Shown here in pieces: positions 33,481-44,247 of a stretch of 64,000 nt of DNA. How positions within the stretch are numbered: the stretch's first letter is position 1; each line of letters starts with the position of its first letter. Location of the stretch: contig OY978525.1 in assembly GCA_963854835.1 (NCBI GenBank), positions 20,802,309 to 20,866,308 of the forward strand. The letters run 5' to 3'. Both the position numbers and the translations under genes were made by a program. A model generated the notes under the pieces. The model saw only the letters and a list, made by a program, of their open reading frames with translations, was not told the origin of the DNA and did no database searches. This DNA comes from Megamerina dolium (Eukaryota; Arthropoda; Insecta; Diptera; Megamerinidae).

Positions 33481-34984
33481 AGCTCATATGTCTGAAATAA
33501 TTTCCCATCATTAATGTCATGAAGCTATCGTACACAGCAAATGTCTTTTTGTTTTGTATTCCTGCATATTCATAAAAAAGTTCAATAAAAAAGGGAATGT
33601 CAATATCGCCGAGCAGATCTAAAAATTCTGCTGACAGCTTACATAGAAATCCTCACAAATTGAGCATCAACGACTTTTAAATAGGGTTCTTTAGATAACC
33701 TTGTAGTTGACAGAACAATGAGGTAGAAGTGCTACCATTTTGCAGCGTGAAAATATATATATATTGGCTATAGTAATGGATAACCATAGAGACTAACAGT
33801 GCATCCATATCTACCGAATTTCTTACTGCAACTTCATGTGTGTTAAAAATTCATTATAATAATACCCCTTTCAGTACTTGTCAGCCAATAGAACTGCGCT
33901 CATGTTAACGCATAAATAGATTGTGCGTATCGGTATAATATGTTTGCTTTTTCTTTATCGTATTTTTGTGTTGTTTTCTAATTTTTTCAATTTTTTTTTT
34001 TTTGTCATCTTTCATTTTCATTTTCTTTAAAATAACCCCAAAAAGGACAATATACAGAAACGTTTTCTAAACAATCGTACTTACTCATTCCACATGCACG
34101 CATACATTGAAAATACGCATTAAGAAGTATGTAGAAGATGATGTGAATGTTTAATGTAATTCCGTTTCTTCTTCTTTTTCTTATTTGTTTCCTTATTCTT
34201 TTATCATACGCACATTTCTAAAAGTATGAGCAGATTTTGTTCTTAATTTTGTTTTGTCTTATTTTTAATATTTGAAATTATGGCATGAGCTATTTTAGCC
34301 AGACATTAACACTTGATCGCCATGTTGTAACGGAGCGTATATAGTATACATACATCCAGATATATACGATATGCATATGTGTGTAGGTGACGCATACCTA
34401 TGTATATGCCTGGCTATAGGTATATGTATTTTTAAATTTAGATATCTACATACGTTAGCATTTGCTCATTAAGCAAAAACGACGTAAAGAGAAAATTTCG
34501 GTTGTTTATTACATTTTCTTTCCATCATCTTCAGCGTCTACTTGCTGCTACAATGTCTCTGTGGACATTCATTGGTCATACTCGTATGTATTGTTAATTT
34601 CTTTTCTTTACTTTTCTACATACATACATTTTTTGGGATATAATTTTTTTTAAGACCTTTCCTTTATACAGGGTTAATATAAATTTTATAGATGTTTCGT
34701 CGTACAGCTACAAAAATTATTGCAGGGCCTTGAAAAACTAATTTTAAAATACCTATCCATGTAGATTACTTAACTATTATAATAACAAACACATGTAAAT
34801 GTAATAGAGAAATAATAATAGATACACCTAAGTTACCTACATTACTACGTACCTACTTATCTGGACTTTAAAATCGATATTACTTAATCGATATTGATCG
34901 AATGTAATATGAGCATAGCAAGAGTCGTCACTGTTCTTAACTCACTGACGAAAGCTAGAAATTTCAGCTTCTCAGTACTTGGCC
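33481..34984. other. No gene recognised
   Basis: AT-rich intergenic DNA with T-rich runs near 33985-34000. Short frames such as 34462-34653 have no domain. Confidence 0.6.
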
Positions 34985-35140
34985 CATCGATCCGAGGTTG
35001 GCCTTCCAACTGAAATACTGAACAACTTGTCAGCGCTTGGAATTTTTAGCTGGCGCCAGCTAGCGAAGGAAAGACATGGCTGGCAAAACATGCTAGATTC
35101 GGCCTAAATCGATTTTCGGTTGTAATGGCCACATAAGTAA
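34985..35140 (+). repeat. 3' end of an RTE LINE, second copy
   Basis: Aligns with the end of the RTE at 18453-21341: 'gcgcttggaatttttagctg', 'gcgccagctagcga', 'cggcctaaatcgattttcgg' and 'ttgtaatggccacataagta', finishing in the AAGT-type tail at about 35130-35140. It is a short 5'-truncated copy. Together with the larger copy it fixes the family's 3' end at GCCACATAAGTA repeats. Confidence 0.85.
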
Positions 35141-35574
35141 GTACGAAACCTCTTTCGTCAGTCGACAATTAGGTATTGAGTGTCGATCTAATTTTCAGAT
35201 CTTCTTCAGATAATAAGTGCCACCCGCTCACCATACTTGACCCGTGCTTGCTGATGACAGTTGGACAACTGCAGATAATTGGATCTTCCTCCTCATCGGC
35301 GCTTATTATTCAAACGAAATGACCGAGTTCTTTGTGAAAACTTAAGATAAACAATCCAATTTTATTTTTAATCCTTGCATTGCACATTATTTGATTTGTA
35401 ATCGTGGTTTTCGGTATAATCTCACCACGTGCTTTTCCACACAAAAGTGTTACTGAAAGAAAATTATTCTTTTGGTGGCTTTAAAATCAATTCAACTTAA
35501 ATAGAAGTGGTGGTTTGGGTCCAAACAGAAACAGTCCCGAAAAAACTAAATATTTATATAACAGCAGTTTTTTT
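35141..35574. other. No gene recognised
   Basis: Interval between the RTE tail and the X repeat, with no coding or RNA signal. Confidence 0.55.
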
Positions 35575-35710
35575 TATACCCTGCATAATGCAATATGCAT
35601 GGTATATTCATTTCGGTCAGATGTTTGTGTCCACTTGAAGGAATCTCCGGAGATATAGACATGGATATATATTCGTGATCAGCGTCGATTAAATTTTCGA
35701 TTTAACGATG

Positions 35711-35756
35711 TCCGTCCGTCTGTCCGTCCGTCCGTCCGTCCGTCCGTCTGTCTGTC
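35711..35756. repeat. (TCCG)n/(TCTG)n microsatellite inside X
   Basis: Run of TCCG with interspersed TCTG units. The other X copy has only a short equivalent near 21690-21705, so the tract varies in length between copies. Confidence 0.9.
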
Positions 35757-36182
35757 ACCTGGCTGGTTCGCACGATAACTTGAGTAAATATTGAGCTATT
35801 TCGATGAAATTTGGCATAAGTAATCTATGATCCAAGGGTACGGAGGGGATTGATATTGGGCATGATCGGTCAATAACCACGCCCACACCAAGCATTCAAA
35901 GCGATTAACCTCGAAATTTTCAAAATATTTAACTTGCTATAACTCACACAATATACCACTTGGGACAACAATATTTTGCACATAGAGTTATATTATACTA
36001 CTATATAACCTCACCAAAAGTGGATGAGCCAAGCCTACTTTCTAGCGTAGCTCCCATACAAAGTGTCTGTACTTATTTTAAATTGAAACTGCTGTAACTT
36101 CTACAATCTTCTGTCTAAAATAACCATAATTGATACTTAGATTAACACAGTAGTCGGAAATAATATGGCAGAAAATCAATGT

Positions 36183-36960
36183 GCCACGCCCACTCCTTTT
36201 TGGGTCTCCCATACAAAGTTGCGGAAATTAAAAAAAAATGTTACCGGTTATAACTTGCAAACTATTCAGCGTAGAATAACGAGATTTAAGGTGTGGATTA
36301 GTATTGTACGATCAACTAGGCTCACAGAAAATGGGCGCACCACGCCCAGTGTTTATCGTAGCCCCCATACAAATTTTAAATTGAAACAGCTGTAACTTCG
36401 GCAATCTTCTGTCTAGAATAACCATAATTGACACTTAAATTAATATCGTAGTCGGCAAAAATCTGGCAGAAAATCAGTGTGCCACGCCCACTCCTTCATG
36501 GGTCTCCCATACAAAGTCGAGTGAATTAAACTAAAATTTTAAGCTCCATAGCTTACAAACCATTTAGCCTAGGACAACGAGACTTAGGGTATGGATTAGT
36601 ATTGTACGAGCAACTGGGCTCACAGAAAATGGGCGCACCACGCCCAGTGTTTATCGTAGCCCCCATACAAATTTTAAATTGAAACAGCTGTAACTTAGGC
36701 AATCTTATGTCTACAATAACCATAATTGACACTTAAATTAATATCGTAGTCGGAAATAATCTGGCGAAAAATCAGCGTACCACGCCCACTTTTTATATAG
36801 CTCTCATACTAAGCCTCGGAATTATCTTAAAATCCTTTTACTTCGTCAAAGTCAACCATATTTCGGGTGTAAATTAGTAGTATAGCAAAAATTGTTTCTC
36901 GAAAAGTGGAAATAAAAGAAAAGTTGGATATTCGAGTAAACTTTTTATGTATAAATCTAC
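36183..36960. repeat. Tandem units of about 298 bp inside X
   Basis: 'gccacgcccactcctt' at 36183 and 36481, and 'ccacgcccacttttt' near 36779, mark successive units. Within each unit the order is constant: 'gggtctcccatacaaag', 'ggtgtggattagtattgtacga', 'gaaaatgggcgcaccacgcc', 'ccccatacaaattttaaattg', 'ataaccataattgacactt'. The third unit is partial and more diverged. Confidence 0.85.
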
Positions 36961-37010
36961 ATATGCAGGGTATAGTTTGGTCGGCCCCAGCCGACTGTAA
37001 GGAGATTTTT

Positions 37011-37649
37011 ATATGAGAAATAGTTCTATTTTCAAATCACCTCGCCGTCGGCTCATATGAATTCAACATTTTTGTGACCTTTGGTTTTAATTTTCGACCC
37101 GGTATTAAAAAGCAGTTGTAGAAGCAACACTTAAAAACAATACAAACAATATGAGCTTATACTTGGCTTTCGCTTCCTCATTATGCATACCTGCTATACT
37201 TACATCTGTATTTCAAAGATGTCTTTTACGTTTTACTTTTATACTACATGCGTTAAGTCTGTTATTTGTACGAGTATGAAGACTAAGGATGTATAGTATT
37301 TACATATGTATGTGTTTATGCATATACACGCACTCTCATTAATTTTTTAAATAATGAGAATTGTTGGCTGTACAATTGTTCTCAAGCTTATTTGTTTATA
37401 TCTATTTTTACGCATTTTTGTTGCTCTTGATTTGTTTCATTCCTTTGCATATATTTCCAACCCTCACATATATGTGATGGAATCAGTATTTTTTTGTTAA
37501 ACACAAACATTTCCGTTTCGGCTATATTTTCTGGGCTGCCGTATGTAGTTAAAACAAAGAAACCAGAATTAGGGATTGAATGCATTTAAGAGCTTTGATT
37601 TATGAATTTTATAACAAAAATTAACTAAGCATTATAAAAATCCATAATA
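37011..37649. other. No gene recognised
   Basis: AT-rich intergenic DNA. The 65-codon minus-strand frame at 37388-37585 lacks a domain. Confidence 0.55.
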
Positions 37650-38952
37650 AAGGGTTATCCATTTTGCGGTTTCAAAAGTAAATGTAAATAAAACACATAT
37701 AAAATATTTTTTATCATGATATTTCTTTTTTATTATAAAGTTTGAACGTTGACATTATGTGTGAAATACTACATCATTTAAATGACCACCACGCGAATTG
37801 TTGCAAGCATCGATTCTTTTGAGGTAATTTTCGACCACTTTTTGACACGTATTGGGCGGTATCTCAGCCATAACGTGACGAATGTTGGTTTTAGGTGCTC
37901 AAGAGTTAAAAGTTTATCTGCATAAACACGGTATTTCGCGTAGCCCCACAAAAAAAAATCAAGCGGTGTCAAATCGCATGATCTTGGTGGCCACTTGATA
38001 TCGCCACGACGAGAAATTACGCGGCCAGAAAATTTCTCTTGCAATAAAGCCATATTCGCTCGAGTTGTGTAGCATGTGGCACCGTCTTGTTGAAACCACA
38101 TATTCTCTAAGTCGTATTCTTCAATAGCAGGCAAAAAAAAGTCGGTTATCATATGACCATAACGCTCCGAATTGACGGTGACAGTCGTTCCATCGTCGTT
38201 TTCGAAGAAGTAAGGTCCAATCACACCTCCGGACCAAAGAGCGCACCAAGCAGTGACTTTTTGTGGATGTAGTGGCCTCTCTTTAATTACTTGAGGATTC
38301 TCAGAACCCCAAATACGACAATTTTGTTTGTTAACATACCACCGAGTGATAAATGTGCTTCGCCGCTGAAGAAAATTTTGTTCGAAAAATCGCCGTCCAC
38401 CTCCTGTTGTTCAAGCACCCATTCGACGTATCTACGATGTTGTGAATGGTCAGCTGGCTTCAGTTGTTGTGTGAGCTGGATTTTATATGGATGTAGGTGT
38501 AGATCAGAATGCAAAATACGCCATAATGTGCCGTAAGACAGTCCTAATTCCAGAGAACGACAAGGAATCGACACATTCGGGTCTTCGGCAACACTTTCAC
38601 TTACAGCAGCGATATTTTCGGTGGTACGAGCGAAACGATGATGCACAGGCCTTACAATATCTGTAACCGATTCAGTCTCTTCATATTTCTTCACAATTTT
38701 GCCAATTGCTTGCGTAGTTGGACGATTATGTAAACCATAATCTCCTCTTAAAGCACGATATGTGGCTGTGGCAGAATCACCATTTTTGTAGTAGGTTTTT
38801 ACAATTTTAATGCATTGTGCGATAGTTAAGCGATCCATTTTCGCAAATGTCAGACTTTGAATTGAAAAAGAAAGAAATTGTTTTAACAACTCAGTTTGAC
38901 ATATGTCGAATTCTAGCCCTATACTTTTGAAACCGCGAAATGGATAACCCTA
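37650..38952 (-). mobile_element. DD41D (rosa-type) mariner-like transposon with both ends
   Basis: About 1303 bp with TA at 37648-37649 and 38953-38954. Inverted ends of about 30 bp read AGGGTTATCCATTTTGCGGT then 'ttcaaaagta' at the left, and the complement at the right ('tacttttgaaaccgcgaaat' then 'ggataaccct'), with only one or two mismatches. The single gene is on the minus strand (37755-38838). The catalytic spacing assigns it to the DD41D group, to my knowledge first described from the fruit fly Ceratitis rosa, in keeping with a tephritid host. Confidence 0.88.
37755..38838 (-). pseudogene. DD41D transposase, frameshifted, first catalytic Asp replaced by Gly
   Basis: I place the start at Met 38838 (MDRLTIAQCIKIVKTYYKNG) because family-like sequence begins there; the frame is open 17 codons further upstream without similarity. 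A helix-turn-helix region follows (NRPTTQAIGKIVKKYEETES and YGTLWRIL). The first catalytic motif reads FFSGEAHLSLGG where FFSDEAH is expected, so the first Asp is Gly. After a shift near 38330 come GPYFFENDDGTTVTVNSERY and MWFQQDGATCYTT (second Asp), then WPPRSCDLTPLDFFLWGY (third Asp), with exactly 41 residues between the last two. A shift near 37900 precedes NIRHVMAEIPP and a C-terminus ending VVFHT. The copy cannot be active. Confidence 0.9.
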
Positions 38953-40804
38953 TAATTGTGATCATTATTTAGACAAAAAAATTAGCCCAAGTATTTAAAA
39001 TAATTTCGTTGAGATAAAATGCAAGAATATAAATTGAAGTTAAAGAGCGATCAAAATAATAGCCGATAATTTTGTGATAAAATTTTATTTATCAAAATAT
39101 AATCTTAAACTTTAATCATACCAAAAGTATTCCCTCTCTTTATGGTGACTTTCATTCGAAGCAATAAATTAAGAGAACTTCGATCGGGTCTGCTCACCAT
39201 CAGAAAAACTAATTCAACATTATTTACTTACCATAAACCACCACTACAATTACCACCATAGAACTTACCTTTCACTACATGAGCACTAAATAGATGTTGT
39301 CTTACGCACACAAAAACAAAATCCTCTCAAGAGAATTGAACGCATGTAGAGTCCTTCTTAGAGGATTTTTACAATACAGACCACTGTATGAGTTCTTACA
39401 TACATCGGTATTGTTATATTTAGTACTTACTTATAAGCAACTACACAAACCATTTACGAAGACATTTTTAGCATATGTATAAGGAATGGCATGAATATGC
39501 TGTCGAATAAAATAAAGAGGGAGTAGAAGATCAAGAAAAAATTCATTTTAATGGTGATTAAAAAAAACCCTATACTCATACCAATATTGTATTTAAATTT
39601 GGTATACGCATGCAAGCCTACATACGCACATTCTTCTATGAAGCATCTTATTGTCGGTTTCCAAGTACATTTTCATCAGCATAAAGATTTCTTATAAAAA
39701 GTATGATTACTCGATTATTTTCTGCATGTACTGTACTATATGAGCATGTATTTACGTACTTGCATATACAATCTACTCTCAAGGGTATATGTGTAGATTT
39801 TAAATAAATTAAATATTCCAATATGAAGTTGAAAATCATGTGTATTTATGCATATAGAATTATTAAGGTTTTTTTTTTTTTTGGTTTTTTTATTAAATGA
39901 TAGTTCGACATTTTAAAGTCGAGTAACTTAAACTAATTAGTTTAGAAAATAATCCAAAAATTGGTTAAATTAATTTTCGAAATTCCTCATAAATGCTGTT
40001 TGAATATATTAAAGGTATATATTTCGCTCATATACTTTAAAGCATTTCACACTACTTTCGATATTTAAATAATTTTACGTTTTCTTTTGAGTTTTTACAA
40101 TAAATCCACAATCGCAGTACTTTCAGCACTATAGCTCATACTGCCTCATATTATTTATATAATGAGTAGGGGGATCCATTGGCTATTGTAGATACGAATT
40201 GGTTTAAGGAAGATTATGACTATTTCCTATCATGAAGTAGATATTATATCTTCATTTCTACATTTCATACAAATTAGTTAAAGAAATTGTCACCCCGTAA
40301 TGATACGTCCGTAATGTCACGTCCGTAATGTGTCAGATACGAGTATATGAAAAAACAAGAAAATGACAAATAGCGCGTTGCTCTATTTGATAATAGTCGA
40401 AAAAATAAGTGCATATATATTTACAGTTAAACATATTACTGTCCAATATATTAAACAAGTGCACGAGAGGGTTAAATTGTACAGAAAAAACTGATCCCCT
40501 ATTGAGGCAAGCATATTATGTTATAAAATTATTTGAACTCAGTTTAGCGATTTCTGGAAATTCTGCAGAATTTTGTACATTTTAGAAAGTCCTTCCTTTA
40601 CATTAGCTGATATTTTGAAATCAGATACTACAAAGCTAAGCAAAATTTATATCACATCCTTCGATATGCATATTCTACTTTCAGTTGATATTGTAAGCGT
40701 AAGAAGTCGAGTCCGGAACTTACGAAATACAAATATGAAGATTATTAATTATAAGAGTTTAACTTGTAAATTTCAATTTTTCCGTTAAGAAATATATATA
40801 TGGC
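38953..40804. other. No gene recognised
   Basis: AT-rich intergenic DNA with a T run near 39869-39882 and a short direct repeat 'gtaatg(t/a)cacgtcc' near 40300-40330. Short frames at 39294-39482, 39648-39839 and 40573-40788 have no domain. Confidence 0.6.
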
Positions 40805-41680
40805 TAACAAATTGTAGGGTTGGAGTGTAGGTAAAGAGCCCCGCCTTGAGATCAACATTTTTCTTATTTAATTAGACGAAAATCGATGAGGAACTGCACA
40901 GCTGTTCTGCCGTTGTCCGTAGAGTAGTCAAATGTATGACCAGCACCTCATTAACATTTGCTTTCGAAGATTCTTTTTCTTAATATTCTTACCCCTATCT
41001 ACATCCATACAGGGGTTTTCATAAGAAAATTTATATTTTTTAAAGTTCTCTCCACTAGTCCTCAAGGTTCTACCTAAAGAAATTAAACATATATTGCATC
41101 CCCATTAATTTTTTCGACCTAAGATTTTCCCAGACGTACCCGTTATTTCCAACCCATCCATAATATTGAAGAATTGAAAACCAATCCATTACTTGATTTT
41201 TTCGCGAGCCTATTCAAAATAAAATATTTTTGCTTCTTGGGCGTATACAATATAAATAGCCAAGCATACTTATTAAGGCGGATAAAATTTTTGAACTTAA
41301 CAAAAAACATAAAATTTGGATTATTTAAAATATTTCTTTTCAAGGAAGCACAAAGAAATTCTTAATTTGGAGACGCCTACTTTTTAGTTTTATTATTTAA
41401 AAACACCTGAAAATAGAAAATAGTTACCCTAAAATCGTCTCTAGAGCTGTCAAATGATCAACCAGCAATTCCTCAGAAAACTTACCTTCTATCTCTACAT
41501 CTTATGATAGCTTCCCTGCAAAATTTGTGTTTCTGTTAAAAAACTAAAAACATAGGTTGGTCCAAATTAAGCAAGTTTTAATGGTTTCTTGGGAAAAAAT
41601 ACTTGAAGTGGTCCAAATTTAGAGTTTTTTGTTGAGAAAAGACGTTTAAAAATTTGACTCACCTTACTATACCTTACTCT
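40805..41680. repeat. Dispersed 'Y' repeat, third copy
   Basis: Contains Y phrases: 'gtagtcaaatgtatgaccagc', 'ccactagtcctcaagg', 'aaaacacctgaaaatag', 'agagctgtcaaatgatcaacc', 'ccctgcaaaatttgtgtttctg' and, at its end, 'tttgactcaccttactat'. Units are diverged, and an AT-rich insertion-like part occupies about 41170-41390. Orientation appears the same as at 8205 and 14881. Confidence 0.55.
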
Positions 41681-43943
41681 AGTGCAAATATGGTACGTAG
41701 AAGTACATACATGATTTTATTAACATGTATGTGTACCTCTACATATATACCTTATGTGCTCGTAATGTCATTATACATATATGTTTATATAAAAGTACGA
41801 AAAACGCCTCTCCGAAGTAAAAATGTTCGCACTTTCATTTACGCAACATAACAATTTCCCCGCTTTTTAGCTATTTCCATTTGTTTTTGTTGTTTTCTAC
41901 ATACCTTCATACATCCATATGTACATACTATATATGCGCATATATATTTGTATATATACACACATATGTATGCGCATGTATAACCGAAAGGGTTGAAAAA
42001 TCAATGCAATCAGTGTGTGTGAATCTCTACTCGTATTTGTTGTATGTACATGCGAGTACATATAAAGTGCGTGTATGACTGGACCAAATGTACTCTATTT
42101 CATTTACTTTATAGCACAATTCAATACAGACAACGCATACACGTATATACGCATAAACATATGTATATATGTTTATGTGTGAGACAGTGTTGCCAGATTG
42201 TTTTACATATTTGTATTTATAATAAATTCGATGTTGCATTGCAAAGCCTGAAGCCATACATACCAATACCATAAGCAACCAACCAACCCCATTTTTACGC
42301 GTTAAAGAGTTACGCAATTATGGCGCAATGCGTGTGCGTGTATTATTTGTATATGCATGTGTCTTTAAATATGTATTTTCCTATCTTGTTTATTTCTTAT
42401 TACTTTAGTAATTGCGTTTCGTGTGTAGCGAAATGTGTAGTCCACACACCACACACATACGGAGACTATCTTTAGAAGCTTTTAGCCTAACATTATTTCC
42501 ATCACCATTCATCTCAACCACTACCATTACTACTCACGGGAGACTATGCTTTTTACCCTTCCGGTCCCAACTAAGTCTTTATGTGCTTCTATATGTTTGA
42601 TACATTCGTACACACATACAATATCCGCCAACAATGCCACCGCAACAGCAATGGTAGCAGTCAGTAGCAGCCATTAATTTTACAGCGAGTCGCAATTTCT
42701 CTTCAAAATTATAAAATTTCATAAAATGTTTTGAAAATCCTTTCTTTTTGTGTTATTATTGCCATTGTTGTTGTTGCTGCTGTTATTATAATTATTATCT
42801 TCTATTTTCATAAAATTCCTTTTCACTTGAATGAGTAATTATATAAGCAAATATGACTGCTGCTACCCGCGTACAAGCACATAAGTAGATACGAGTATAT
42901 ACATATGTAAACGAATGTGTGGGTTGTTAGTTATTTCAAGATGGCGTTGGCCGGAAATTAAATATAATATTATTTTTCCATTATGAATTTTAAAAAAATC
43001 TAATCATTCATGTGATAACTGGTAAACAGTTGTGATGTGGTTGAATTAAATCCTATGAACATTTTGGAGAATTTTATTATTGAAATATTTTTGAAAAATT
43101 GCTACACTTTTTCAAAAAGCATTTTTGAATAAAAAAATATATGTTTTAAAGGAACTGTTTATGACACGAAAATTTGAAAGAAATATTAACATTGGAAAGG
43201 AGACTAATCCCTATTTTCATGATGGCAGTAATTATTTTAATTTAATTTCGAAGATAACAGTTTTTTTAAGAGATACGAATACCTAGTCCAGAAGGTTCTA
43301 ATTCCCAGCTATCTATATATAAATTATCAAATCAACTGTAAACTTTCCGTCAGAGATATTTGGAAACAATTTTGAAGACCGTAATAATAAGTGATTAGCC
43401 CAATTTTGATGGAGCCCAATTTTATTTAAACGAGTATATTACAAAAGAAAAATACAGATTTTGAGGTATTAAGAACCTCAAGAAATTACATTAGCATCAT
43501 TTGCAGACTGATGCTAAAAAAAGCTAAAATAAGGAAAGTCAATCAGAAAGCATCTACTTACGCAATGCTAACAAATTGTTTAAGCCCAGCATTTAAGAAA
43601 ACCAAAAATGATTCGAACATGATGGAGAAAAGACAGAGAACTAGAGATAGTTTATTATCCAAATTCGGATCAGTGGAAAACCACCATTAGAAATTCGTTT
43701 TTTATAAAAGGGTTTGAATGTCGAAAACTCCATCACTACCTCGCAACTCGCAACTCGCAACATGTTGGCACCACATGAATTCTTGCGAAGTATGCATTTT
43801 ATATTCGGCACGATGTTCCAACTCGAAGGAATATTGAACGAAACATATATTGATTTTAATCCTCTTACACGCCAATGTATAACACAGAGGCCAAGCAGTA
43901 TGCACAGAAGCGAATATTGCTTGATTCGCTTCCAATATTGTAC
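41681..43943. other. No gene recognised; TATG/CATA-rich simple sequence
   Basis: Low-complexity intergenic DNA rich in ACATA/TATGT between 41690 and 42360. Frames here (41654-42317) are translations of that sequence and are rejected. A short triple 'ctcgcaact' run occurs near 43740-43760. Confidence 0.6.
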
Positions 43944-44247
43944 CGTATGTCAATGGTTACTACGTCGGCTTTCTGAGCCTTAGGTCGTGGATTCGATACA
44001 GAGTCGTTAACTCTAATATCGGAAATATGTTTCGTTCGAATGGTGACCACCTAACGGAAAGCAAGTGGCAATTCTAAAGAGCTCTACCTAATGTTTCTGC
44101 CGTTCCGAATTGAAAAATATAGATAGACCCCTTTTGATATTATCCATATTTAACACGAACAACAATACTGGTAGAGAATCTCGATGGCATCACTACAGGC
44201 CTTCCTAGCCTAAATGTGTCACTTCACGGCGACCACAATAACCTACC
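43944..44247 (+). repeat. Diverged SINE copy, type B tail, plus orientation
   Basis: The tRNA-like head is recognisable: a box-A-like 'tcaatggtta' near 43950 and box B 'ggattcgatac' at 43989-43999. The body follows in the normal order: 'ctaatatcggaaatatgttt', 'cgttcgaatggtgaccacct', 'aagcaagtggcaattct', 'tctgccgttccgaattg', 'gataga ccccttttgatatta' and 'acgaacaacaatactgg'. The 3' end reads 'cggcgaccacaataacctac', the complement of the alternative tail seen at 24399. It is the only copy found in plus orientation and is the most diverged full-length one. Confidence 0.65.

Larger units (their letters stand above)
35575..37010 (+). repeat. Dispersed 'X' repeat, copy 1, uninterrupted
   Basis: A noncoding element of about 1.4 kb. 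The inverted sequences TATACCCTGCATA (35575-35587) and TATGCAGGGTATA (36962-36974) lie near its ends. It closes with a hairpin, GTCGGC-CCCA-GCCGAC (36980-36995), followed by 'tgtaaggagatttt'. Inside are a TCCG/TCTG tract (35711-35756), 'gggcatgatcgg', and three units of about 298 bp beginning at 36183, 36481 and about 36779. Each unit has 'cacgcccact' and most have 'tctcccatacaaag'. The nested copy at 16660-21815 shares all these parts in reverse orientation. No protein is encoded. The class is unknown; the hairpin end suggests a Helitron or another nonautonomous element. Confidence 0.8.

Noticed and set aside
35711..37000. CRISPR-like or satellite array in X
   Set aside because: The tract is a microsatellite and the 298-bp units have no spacer structure. 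The context is a eukaryotic dispersed element.
41654..42317. Cluster of Tyr/Thr-rich short frames
   Set aside because: Translations of ACATA/TATGT-rich simple sequence on both strands.
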